A DNA stretch of 40,813 bases, taken from the IMG/VR virus record IMGVR_UViG_3300048833_000194, positions 1 to 40,813 of that record. One strand, written 5' to 3'. Shown piece by piece: positions 34,630 to 40,813 of this stretch. Every line of letters starts with the position of its first letter. The stretch's first letter is position 1. This DNA comes from a virus. A program made the translations under genes and the position numbers. Under the pieces are notes generated by a model. It was not told the origin of the DNA, ran no database searches, and saw only the letters and a program-made list of their open reading frames with translations.

Positions 34630-34645
34630 TAAGATAATATCTTAC
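34629..34645. promoter_or_regulatory. Operator 2, perfect palindrome before the rightward operon
   Basis: GTAAGATAATATCTTAC is the same inverted repeat as operator 1 with a 5-base spacer. It overlaps the end of the membrane protein gene by one base, and its centre is 33 bases from operator 3, about three helical turns, which suits cooperative binding on one face. Confidence 0.75.
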
Positions 34646-34653
34646 ATTATCGC

Positions 34654-34681
34654 TTGACTATGTAAGACGATAGCTTACAAG
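34654..34681 (+). promoter_or_regulatory. Candidate rightward early promoter
   Basis: TTGACT (34654-34659) resembles a -35 box and TACAAG (34676-34681) a weak -10 box with a 16-base spacer. The start would be about 25 bases before the first gene of the operon. Operator 3 covers the spacer and operator 2 lies just upstream, so bound repressor would block it. Confidence 0.45.
34662..34678. promoter_or_regulatory. Operator 3, within the rightward promoter
   Basis: GTAAGACGATAGCTTAC has the perfect left half GTAAGA and five of six bases of the right half (GCTTAC). It covers the spacer of the candidate promoter. Confidence 0.72.
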
Positions 34682-34709
34682 GTGGGGCCGTTCAAGGAAC
34701 GGAGGCACC

Positions 34710-34904
34710 ATGCAACCCACCCAACGCAGCCGCCAGCTCGAAGCTGTCTGGAAAGCAACCCACCGCGATTACAAGGGCACTCTGCCCGATGGCACCCGCA
34801 CCATTCTCGTGTGTCGCGCAGGCTCCACGCAGATCTGCCCCCTGCAAAATCTCACTGATCGGGAAATTGCCGACCGGTTGCCGCGCGAACGGGCGGCGGC
34901 ATGA
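34710..34904 (+). CDS. First small protein of the rightward operon
   Basis: A 64-residue protein with RQLEAVWKATHRDYKG at the start, a strand pair with TRTILVCRAG, and a helix near the end (NLTDREIADRLP). A good GGAGG site lies before the ATG at 34710. It directly follows the operator-controlled promoter. No family is recognised. Confidence 0.65.
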   Translation: MQPTQRSRQLEAVWKATHRDYKGTLPDGTRTILVCRAGSTQICPLQNLTDREIADRLPRERAAA

Positions 34905-35152
34905 GCGCGCAGCCAGTGACCCCCGATCAAACCCCCACCGGCATCTTCCCCCGCGCCGCCCTGTCGGCGGCCGTGGGCGAAGCAGCGGCGGCCGCCGCCC
35001 AGCTGCATCTTAACCACCTCCACAACGGCCTGCTGCGGCTGGCCCGCACCACGCACGCCAACAACAGCCCGGCCGAAGTCGGCGTCATCGCCGAACACTG
35101 CCTGGAAAATCTGCAGGCATTCCTCAGCAGTTTGCAAGGCTCATCAAAATGA
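34901..35152 (+). CDS. Small helical protein of unknown function
   Basis: An 83-residue Ala-rich helical protein, coupled by ATGA to both neighbours. No motif is recognised beyond two helices (about 20-50 and 58-78). Confidence 0.55.
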   Translation: MSAQPVTPDQTPTGIFPRAALSAAVGEAAAAAAQLHLNHLHNGLLRLARTTHANNSPAEVGVIAEHCLENLQAFLSSLQGSSK

Positions 35153-35484
35153 AACCAAGACTTACCGACGCAAGTTCGATCGTTCGCGAGAGCACGCGCA
35201 TGCCCAAAATGTTGCCGTTCGTCCTGCCCATAAACGGGCGCGACATCACCTTCATGCAGGCGACCCATTTACGCATCACCTCATCCGAGATGTCGAAGGA
35301 TGACCCTGCCCCCGCCCACTCAAGTCATGTCGTGATGGCGAACATCTGCGCCCCCGACAAATCCACCCTCGGCCTGTTCATAGCACTCTCGCCGCATGCT
35401 GCCCGCAGCATGGCTGATGCGCTGAACTGTGCGGCAGACAAAGTTGAAGCCAAGATCCTGAAAGGCACCACCCATGAAAGCTGA
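35149..35484 (+). CDS. Small early protein of unknown function
   Basis: A 111-residue protein with alternating strands in the middle (ITFMQATHLRITSSEM and SSHVVMANIC) and a C-terminal helix (AARSMADALNCAADKVEAKI). Coupled by ATGA to the previous gene. It has the same general build as the next gene (strands, then an Ala-rich helix), but I cannot show homology. No family is recognised. Confidence 0.55.
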   Translation: MKPRLTDASSIVRESTRMPKMLPFVLPINGRDITFMQATHLRITSSEMSKDDPAPAHSSHVVMANICAPDKSTLGLFIALSPHAARSMADALNCAADKVEAKILKGTTHES

Positions 35485-35761
35485 ACCGCTCCCAGCGGCG
35501 TTCGGGCGCAAGCCCTTCTGCACCGCGCCCATCTCTATCCAGACCTGCCTGCCGGATGATGGGCAGGGGTTCGGGGTTCTTCGCCTCGTCGCCACCGGCC
35601 TCGGTGTCACCGCCTGCCTCACCCCCGGGCAGCTCCGGTCGCTGTCGGCCATGGCGGCCGCTGCCGCTGCAGAACTGGAAGCCTGTTCCAGTGCCTGCGG
35701 CGGCAGCAATGTCATCTCCATCTTCACGCCCGCCGCCAACCATCCGGAGCCACAGGCGTGA
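35474..35761 (+). CDS. Small early protein of unknown function
   Basis: A 95-residue protein with FGVLRLVATGLGVTACLTPG, then an Ala-rich helix. It overlaps the previous gene by 11 bases and the excisionase gene by four (GTGA). Function unknown. Confidence 0.55.
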   Translation: MKAEPLPAAFGRKPFCTAPISIQTCLPDDGQGFGVLRLVATGLGVTACLTPGQLRSLSAMAAAAAAELEACSSACGGSNVISIFTPAANHPEPQA

Positions 35762-36015
35762 AGGCCGGGCTCCTGCGACGCGCAGAGGCAGCGCAGCGGC
35801 TGGCGGTCAGCGATCGCACGCTGGCGCGCCTCATCGCACGCGGGGAACTGGCCGTGCACCGCATCGGCAACCAGGTGCGGCTGGAACCGGATGAACTGGA
35901 ACGCTTCATCCGCAACGCGCGCGAACTCGCGCCCGAACCCCGTGCGCGCCGGCTGCAGCGCCAGCGCGCCTCGATGCCGGAAGGCGTCCCCGATTTTGAA
36001 AAGATCCGCGCATGA
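35758..36015 (+). CDS. xis: Excisionase-type HTH protein
   Basis: An 85-residue protein with a MerR-like winged helix: RRAEAAQRLAVSDRTLARLI, then ARGELAVHRIGNQVRLEPDE and a final helix. This is the HTH_17 excisionase-family pattern. It sits directly before the integrase gene, overlapping it as ATGA, so it likely bends attachment-site DNA and steers the integrase to excision. It has a GTG start at 35758. The basic tail after residue 58 may add DNA contacts. Confidence 0.8.
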   Translation: MKAGLLRRAEAAQRLAVSDRTLARLIARGELAVHRIGNQVRLEPDELERFIRNARELAPEPRARRLQRQRASMPEGVPDFEKIRA

Positions 36016-37199
36016 GCCTCTACCGCCGCAAGGTCACCAGCATCGATCCGGCAACGGGCAAGCGCAGCGTGCAGGCGGGCCGCGTCTGGTGGTTTGATTT
36101 CACCGTGAACGGCAAGCGCATCAGGGGCAGCAGCGGCACGGACATAAAGGCGGAAGCCCGGCAGGTGGAAGCCAAGGCCCTGCAGGATGCAAAGGCCGCC
36201 TCTGCCATGCCCAACCGCTGGCGCCTGCGCCACATGTTCGGCGCCTATTGGGAAGGCCGCGCCCGCCACGCCAAGAATGCAGATGATCTGAAGGCGCAGA
36301 TGGCCGCCATCTCCGATGGGCTGGGGCCTAACCTCTATGTGATGGATCTCACCGCCGAAATGCTGGTGGCCTATCTCACCCGCCGCCGCACCGGCATTCG
36401 CCTGGTGTGGGAAAAGGTTCCGGCCGCCCGGCGCAATGGCACCAGGGCAGAGCGCCGCCAGGTCGAACGCCCATATCTCCGGTCGAACGCCACGCTGAAC
36501 CGCGAGCTGGCCGCCCTGCGCGCCGCCATGAACTTCGCCGCCGATGCCCATGGCCAGCCGGTGCCCCGCATCAACTGGAAGAAGATCGTTCTGAAGGAAG
36601 CTGCGCCCCGCGTGCGCCACCTCCGGCAAGACGAGTTTCAACGGCTTCTGGAATGCGCGGCGGACGATGAAATGGCGCTGATGATCGTGCTGGCGATCGG
36701 CAGCGCGCTGCGCCGCCAGAACCTGCGGGATCTGGATTGGGCGCAGGTCGATCTCATCACTGGCCGCATTGCCGACATCACCACCAAGGGCGGCAAGAAC
36801 TTTCAGGTGCGGCTCAGCGGCGACCCGCTCACCCGCCTGCAGCGCCACGCCGCCGCCGTGCAGAAGGAAACGGGCAAGCTCGAAGGCAGGGTTTTCACCC
36901 GGCCCAACTGGCGCCGCCGCTGGGATGCCACCCGCAATGCCGCCGGCATCGCCAACTATCGCTGGCACGATCACCGCCACACCTTCGGCGCCTGGATGCG
37001 CCTGGCCGGCGTGGACATCGCCGATATCCGCGACGCGATGAACCACAGCAGCATCGCGATGACCACGCGCTACATGCACATAACCCCGGAAGAGGCGACC
37101 ACCGCCTGGGACGTGATGGGCAAGCGCCTCACCCCCGAAGCACCCCAAAAAGCAAAAGGCGCGGCCGCACCAAAGCCCGCCACCCGTGAAGGAGAATAG
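36012..37199 (+). CDS. int: Tyrosine-recombinase integrase
   Basis: A 395-residue protein. Residues 1-55 are an arm-binding-type domain, about 60-180 the core-binding domain and about 200-365 the catalytic domain. The active-site set is visible: Arg234 (SALRRQN), Lys259 (TTKGG), His319 and Arg322 (WHDHRHTFG), His345 (MNHSS) and Tyr354 (TRYMH). It would recombine attP with the tRNA-Thr gene. It lies about 3.5 kb inside attR, with many genes between, while many phages have int next to attP. Confidence 0.95.
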   Translation: MSLYRRKVTSIDPATGKRSVQAGRVWWFDFTVNGKRIRGSSGTDIKAEARQVEAKALQDAKAASAMPNRWRLRHMFGAYWEGRARHAKNADDLKAQMAAISDGLGPNLYVMDLTAEMLVAYLTRRRTGIRLVWEKVPAARRNGTRAERRQVERPYLRSNATLNRELAALRAAMNFAADAHGQPVPRINWKKIVLKEAAPRVRHLRQDEFQRLLECAADDEMALMIVLAIGSALRRQNLRDLDWAQVDLITGRIADITTKGGKNFQVRLSGDPLTRLQRHAAAVQKETGKLEGRVFTRPNWRRRWDATRNAAGIANYRWHDHRHTFGAWMRLAGVDIADIRDAMNHSSIAMTTRYMHITPEEATTAWDVMGKRLTPEAPQKAKGAAAPKPATREGE

Positions 37200-37201
37200 G
37201 C

Positions 37202-37447
37202 ATGTCCAGCAGCAACGTAAGCGCCGAACAGCTGAAGCTGTTCATCGAACGGATCGAGCGCCTTGAAGAGGAAAAGGCCGGCATCGCCGACGACATCAAG
37301 GAAACCTACGCCGAAGCCAAGGCCAACGGTTACGACGTGAAGACGATCCGCGCCATTGTCCGCCTGCGCAAGATGGACACGAACGCGCGCGCCACCATGG
37401 AAGCCCTTCTGGATACCTACAAGGCAGCGCTGGGGCTGGAACTGTGA
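37202..37447 (+). CDS. GapR-like DUF2312 chromatin protein
   Basis: An 81-residue protein that matches the DUF2312 family nearly end to end: a helix with LKLFIERIERLEEEKAGIAD, then IKETYAEAKANGYDVKTIRA and VRLRKMD, and a final helix. In Caulobacter the family member GapR binds overtwisted DNA ahead of moving polymerases and aids gyrase and topoisomerase IV. A phage copy could help replication, condense DNA or mimic the host protein. It lies 2 bases after the integrase gene. Confidence 0.85.
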   Translation: MSSSNVSAEQLKLFIERIERLEEEKAGIADDIKETYAEAKANGYDVKTIRAIVRLRKMDTNARATMEALLDTYKAALGLEL

Positions 37448-37623
37448 AGGGGATCTTCACCTTCATGGCAAATGTCATGTTCCTCGCCCTGCTGGCGCTC
37501 GGGATCCTCTTGCTGGCGCTGAGTATCCGCAGCGAAATCACCGGCCAGCAGCTGCTGGAAGCACGCCTTCTGCGCGAACAGCTGGAGCTGATGAAGCTGG
37601 GGGAGGGGGCGAACCATGCCTGA
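37444..37623 (+). CDS. 59-residue membrane protein
   Basis: A GTG at 37444 overlaps the GapR stop (GTGA) and opens a 59-codon frame with one strong membrane helix (MANVMFLALLALGILLLALS, about residues 8-27) and a charged helical tail (EARLLREQLELMKLGEG). It ends 7 bases inside the next gene. Tight coupling on both sides and the clear membrane helix support a real gene. Its role is unknown. Confidence 0.65.
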   Translation: MKGIFTFMANVMFLALLALGILLLALSIRSEITGQQLLEARLLREQLELMKLGEGANHA

Positions 37624-37891
37624 CACCCTCTATCTGAAATGGGGCACACTCAAAGGCTGGGATCTCAAAAGCGACGCCGCTGTGGCTGCAGGCAAAGCAT
37701 ACGCGGAATGCGGCAAGCATTCCGCGTCCGCGATGCTCCAGCACGACACGCCCGAACAGGTCGACCTGCTCTGCAAGCTCATCGACGCGATCGACGGCAC
37801 AATCATCAACGACTGGAGCGGCGAAAAGATGACCGCCGAGCAAGCCAAGGAATATGTGCGCGAATACCCGAGGGAGGATGTCCATGGATGA
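37616..37891 (+). CDS. Small acidic protein of unknown function
   Basis: A 91-residue protein with TLKGWDLKSDAAVAAGKAYA, then a helical part (QVDLLCKLIDAIDGTIIND) and an acidic end. A ribosome site GGGGGAGGG lies about 8 bases before the ATG. No family is recognised. Confidence 0.6.
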   Translation: MPDTLYLKWGTLKGWDLKSDAAVAAGKAYAECGKHSASAMLQHDTPEQVDLLCKLIDAIDGTIINDWSGEKMTAEQAKEYVREYPREDVHG

Positions 37892-38714
37892 TCTCCATCA
37901 GGGCGTAACCCCGGCCGCGCACGCCGTGCTGGATCAGCTGGAGGCGCTCCGCGCTCAGCCGGATCCAGCCGGCACCTATTTCCACCCCCACGCAGCCAAG
38001 GCCCTGCTGCCGCGCCTGCTGCGCACCACGATGATGGCCACCGCCACGCGCATGGCGGTGGAAGCCGCCGCCCATCTTATCCGCTTCGTCGAACAGCAGG
38101 ATGCCAGCCACCAGCGCCTGGGCATCCACCTGTTCGGCAATCCAGATGCTCCAGGGTTGGAGCAGGTCGCCGAAGGTGCAGGGTCGGAAGCGGGGGGCAC
38201 TCCTCCTCCTTCTCCCCCCGCGCCTTCACCTTCGGCGGCCATCATCGAAACCTGCGATCGCCTCGCCCAGCGCATGGGCGGGCAATATGTCCCCCACGAA
38301 AGCGAGCGCGCAGACCGCAACGCCGCCGCTGCCGCACTGGAGGCAAACGAGCGCCAGCGGTTGGAAGCCGAGGTGGAGAGGCTGAGGGCTGAGAGAGACC
38401 GCCCGGAAACGACAGACTGGCTTCGGGGTGTCATGCTTGAAGCCTCTCACCAGCGGGCAAGGTGGGGTTCCGATCGCGATGCTGGGAAGACACCGCTCGA
38501 TTGGTTCTGGCTGATCGGCTTCCTCGCCCAGAAGGCCGCGCAGGCCGCAGTATCGGGCGACACTGAGAAAGCTGCGCATCACACGATCAGCACAGCCGCC
38601 GCTTTGGCGAACTGGCACTTGGCCATCACCGGCCAGTCCAATGCAATGCGTCCGGGTATCAACCCGCCGGAAGCCCTGTCCGCCGAAGCCATCAATCAGG
38701 AGCCCGCCAAATGA
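37884..38714 (+). CDS. 276-residue protein with C-terminal helical domain
   Basis: Residues 1-85 are helical, 90-120 a Pro/Ser-rich linker, 125-175 coiled-coil-like, and 180-265 a separate helical domain with EASHQRARWGSDRDAGKTPL, then DWFWLIGFLAQKAAQA and an Ala-rich helix. That last domain is common in phage proteins and looks somewhat like an all-alpha MazG-type nucleotide hydrolase, but the metal-binding Glu/Asp set is not clear. The ATG at 37884 is chosen since GGGAGG lies 6 bases upstream; 37878 is too close. Confidence 0.6.
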   Translation: MDDLHQGVTPAAHAVLDQLEALRAQPDPAGTYFHPHAAKALLPRLLRTTMMATATRMAVEAAAHLIRFVEQQDASHQRLGIHLFGNPDAPGLEQVAEGAGSEAGGTPPPSPPAPSPSAAIIETCDRLAQRMGGQYVPHESERADRNAAAAALEANERQRLEAEVERLRAERDRPETTDWLRGVMLEASHQRARWGSDRDAGKTPLDWFWLIGFLAQKAAQAAVSGDTEKAAHHTISTAAALANWHLAITGQSNAMRPGINPPEALSAEAINQEPAK

Positions 38715-39535
38715 GCCCCCCCCTCAAGCCAAAGGCCCGGTCGTTGAACCCCGCGCGCGGCACGCCGCCCACGCTCGAATGGGTCGCGCTCGATCGGCTG
38801 GAGGTAGACGAAGCCTACCAGCGCAGCGTGGAAGATCCGCGCAGCCAGAAGCTGATCGCCGCGATCGCGCGCGATTTCGACTGGAGCCTGTGCCTGCCGC
38901 TCTCCTGCGTGCGCCGGGAAGGCGGCCAGATCATGGTCGTTGATGGCCAGCACCGTCTTACCGGCGCCAGGATGCGCAGCGATATCGCCCACCTGCCGTG
39001 CGTCATCACCTCGGCGCCCACGGTGCAGGATGAAGCGGCCCTGTTCGCCAAGCTCAACCGCCACCGCCGCCCGCTCTCCGGCTTCGAGATCTGGCGCGCC
39101 GCCCTCGCCGGCGGCGATGCAGACGCGACGGCCGCCAACGCCATCATAGAGGCCGCCGGCCTGAAGCTCGCCGCACATACCAACTACAGCAGTTGGAAGC
39201 CCGGCCAGGTCGGCTGCATTGCCGGCGTCGTCCGAGCCATGAAGAATTACGGCCCGAAGCCGACGGAGCGCGCCCTGATCGCGATCGCCGAAGCCTACGA
39301 GGGCGAAGTGCTGAACTATGCCGCCACGCTGCTGCAGTCGCTCGTTCCCATCTATGGCTCGCCACCGGCGAACTTCGATCCCGATGCCATGATCGCGGGC
39401 CTGCAGGAAAAGATGCAGGAAGAGTGGAAGACAGCCGCCGTCGAGGACGCCCGCCGCCAGCTCCGGCCTCCGCGCGATGTGATGACGGACCATTTCCTCC
39501 ACGCCCACAACCGCCACGCAGGAAAAGCCGCTTGA
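38711..39535 (+). CDS. ParB/Srx-like DUF6551-type protein
   Basis: A 274-residue protein. Residues about 20-110 form a ParB N-terminal-type domain: LEWVALDRLEVDEAYQR, then MVVDGQHRLTGARM (VDGQHR at 77-82) and LFAKLNRHRRPLSGFE. The C-terminal half is helical. Such domains in phages are thought to bind or cut DNA or hydrolyse CTP, but the role of DUF6551 proteins is not known. It is coupled by ATGA to the previous gene. Confidence 0.75.
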   Translation: MSPPLKPKARSLNPARGTPPTLEWVALDRLEVDEAYQRSVEDPRSQKLIAAIARDFDWSLCLPLSCVRREGGQIMVVDGQHRLTGARMRSDIAHLPCVITSAPTVQDEAALFAKLNRHRRPLSGFEIWRAALAGGDADATAANAIIEAAGLKLAAHTNYSSWKPGQVGCIAGVVRAMKNYGPKPTERALIAIAEAYEGEVLNYAATLLQSLVPIYGSPPANFDPDAMIAGLQEKMQEEWKTAAVEDARRQLRPPRDVMTDHFLHAHNRHAGKAA

Positions 39536-39849
39536 GCGAGGATAAGCGTTTCCCGAATTGCGGCGCGCCGGAAACATGGGGCGCGTTCGATCCAAGCGAC
39601 CCGCTCAACCGGGCATGCGAAGTCGAGAGGAAGCTGCTTCTTCGGCACCTTCGGCATCGAGTGCTTAAGTCTCGTGGCGGCAGTCAGGCAGTCCTGGTCG
39701 GTCTGTTTATGGCCATGGCGCAGATGTATTCTGCGGCATCGGGGAAGACGTTCGTCACCGACGAAGACAGGGCAAAACTGCACGAGCTTCTAGATTTCGC
39801 GCTTTTCGCGGGCGTCGATAGCTTCGACCATGGGGAGACGAAGCAGTGA
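39532..39849 (+). CDS. Small helical protein of unknown function
   Basis: A 105-residue protein with a TTG start at 39532 in a TTGA overlap with the ParB-like gene. It has ACEVERKLLLRHLRHRVLKS, then a hydrophobic helix (AVLVGLFMAMAQMYSA) and TDEDRAKLHELLDFALF. No family is recognised. The TTG start is chosen for the junction; the longer reading from 39193 lies in the ParB gene. Confidence 0.6.
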   Translation: MSEDKRFPNCGAPETWGAFDPSDPLNRACEVERKLLLRHLRHRVLKSRGGSQAVLVGLFMAMAQMYSAASGKTFVTDEDRAKLHELLDFALFAGVDSFDHGETKQ

Positions 39850-39980
39850 AGGCCGCCACCACAGACGAGGTTCTGCGCGACCTTCTCCGGGCTAAGCTGA
39901 TATTCCAGCAGCGCGCCCTGCAGGCCATCATTGAACAGCGTCCGCCCCAACCGGCTAGCGATCGCGATGAACGCGCCTAG
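39846..39980 (+). CDS. 44-residue protein
   Basis: A GTG at 39846 overlaps the previous stop (GTGA) and encodes a short amphipathic helix (TDEVLRDLLRAKLIFQQRAL) and a polar tail. The next gene begins inside its end. Coupling on both sides and the clean helix support it, but size limits certainty. Confidence 0.55.
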   Translation: MKAATTDEVLRDLLRAKLIFQQRALQAIIEQRPPQPASDRDERA

Positions 39981-40341
39981 CGCCGCTCTACACGAGTCCG
40001 TCTCACACGGAGGTGCGCGCGGCCGCCGCCTCGCCGCGCATCCCTGCCCGGAATGCGGCGGCCCGGTGCAGCTGCGCGGCCCCGGCCAGATCTTCTGCGC
40101 GCCCAGCTGCAAGAAGGCGCACCACTACCGGGAGGGCATTCGCGGCCGCCAGCTGATGATGTATGCCATGGCCGCCCGGCAAACGCGCAACGGCAGCCGA
40201 GGCAATCAGGAAGTCGGCGCCCACGCCAGCACCCGAATGAACCAGCTCATGGCAGACTGGAAAGCGGAAGACACGGCCGCCGGCCAGATGGACGCGGTAG
40301 AGCTGGCCGCGCTAAGGCAGCGCAAGAACCACGACTGGTAG
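39967..40341 (+). CDS. Zinc-binding small protein
   Basis: A 124-residue protein with a likely zinc site: Cys27 and Cys30 (CPECGG), then Cys44 and Cys48 (FCAPSCKK), with His52/His53 close by. This is the layout of a small zinc ribbon or treble-clef finger, found in DNA- or RNA-binding phage proteins. The rest is basic and helical. The ATG at 39967 lies within the end of the previous gene; an ATG at 39931 is also in frame. Confidence 0.65.
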   Translation: MNAPSAALHESVSHGGARGRRLAAHPCPECGGPVQLRGPGQIFCAPSCKKAHHYREGIRGRQLMMYAMAARQTRNGSRGNQEVGAHASTRMNQLMADWKAEDTAAGQMDAVELAALRQRKNHDW

Positions 40342-40396
40342 AGCCCCCGGCGCCGGGAGGCGCGCCATGCCCGACAAGCTCAAATAGCGCGCACGC

Positions 40397-40594
40397 ATGC
40401 TCCGCACCACGGACGCCTGGCTGGTGCGGCTACGAAGCTGCGCCGCTCTATCCCACGCTCTCAACGACGCGATGCAACCCGCCTTCGGCCGGGGCCTGAT
40501 CCAGAGCAAGACAGATCCAACCACCACGCAAAAAGGGCGAGAAATCGCGGCCGCCCTGCAGGAATGGGGCGACAAGCCCCTGCGCGGATTGTAG
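40397..40594 (+). CDS. Weakly supported 65-residue ORF
   Basis: A possible protein with WLVRLRSCAALSHALNDAMQ and a polar end. No good ribosome site precedes the ATG, but it follows a 6-codon reading frame with a good GGGAGG site (40367-40387), which might couple to it. It is the last ORF before the attachment site. Confidence 0.35.
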   Translation: MLRTTDAWLVRLRSCAALSHALNDAMQPAFGRGLIQSKTDPTTTQKGREIAAALQEWGDKPLRGL

Positions 40595-40610
40595 TAGGCT
40601 TCAAAGGTCG

Positions 40611-40630
40611 CGGCACACTTTACGTCACAC
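40611..40630 (+). promoter_or_regulatory. Candidate integrase arm-type site, right
   Basis: CGGCACACTTTACGTCACAC is the partner of the site at 231-250 (18 of 20 identical, same orientation), 56 bases before the attR core. Confidence 0.5.
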
Positions 40631-40686
40631 ATGCCAAGACTGAAAGACGATTGCAAAAATAAAGCCTTTAGTTTACAAGGCTATAA

Positions 40687-40770
<84 letters not shown>

Positions 40771-40813
40771 TTTCACGTCCGCCGACGTCCACCCGTGTCA
40801 TTGCAACCCACGG

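Noticed and set aside
40566-40580. GGGGC / GCCCC hairpin as terminator of the rightward operon
   Set aside because: Stem of only 5 bp, inside an ORF, and no T-run follows.

Overview
The window holds one complete, apparently intact temperate phage genome integrated in a tRNA-Thr(UGU) gene of a GC-rich bacterium, with only 76 bp of host DNA on the left and about 43 bp beyond the tRNA on the right. A perfect 50-bp direct repeat (77-126 and 40687-40736) bounds the element, so the excised circle would be 40,610 bp. High GC, a DUF2312/GapR-type gene and the general protein style point to an alphaproteobacterial host, most likely Sphingomonadales; this is an inference, because there is no host protein-coding gene to confirm it.

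The virion genes are those of a short-tailed (podovirus, T7-like) particle, all on the minus strand and read from about 27.9 kb down to 0.25 kb. The order is small and large terminase, two small proteins, a spike-base-like protein, a large tailspike, a beta-helix protein, the head-tail connector (portal), a Bbp19-like protein, scaffold, major capsid protein, a structural protein, a 68-residue module, tail tubes A and B, a GNAT-like protein, three or four internal (ejection) proteins, a T7-type tail fibre, an SGNH esterase, two holin-like proteins, a GH108 endolysin and an overlapping Rz/Rz1 spanin pair. No phage RNA polymerase or DNA polymerase gene is seen, so host enzymes presumably do this work.

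The early leftward operon (33.8 to 28.6 kb, minus strand) starts with a Cro-like HTH gene and runs through small unknown proteins and a winged-helix-like protein to a Toprim primase-like protein and a P-loop replication helicase. It is divergent from a repressor gene (33828, plus strand) that is co-transcribed with a membrane protein. A 17-bp palindromic operator (GTAAGA-N5-TCTTAC) sits at the start of the Cro-like gene and twice more just before the rightward operon at 34.6 kb. That operon (34.7 to 40.6 kb, plus strand) encodes small proteins, excisionase, integrase, a GapR homologue, a ParB-like DUF6551 protein, a zinc-binding protein and other small genes. Nearly all genes are coupled by ATGA, GTGA, TTGA or TGATG junctions.

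The parts most worth a second look are as follows. (1) A 1107-residue ejection protein carries a ParB-like domain and a zeta-toxin-like P-loop kinase domain, which suggests a polyvalent protein delivered with the DNA. (2) A 270-bp array of eleven GTTAC boxes with AT-rich and alternating-GC tracts, between the terminase and helicase genes, is a likely replication origin or late control region. (3) The operator set links the two early promoters. (4) A 68-residue structural protein is a paralogue of the N-terminus of the tailspike. (5) A phage-borne GapR homologue lies next to the integrase.
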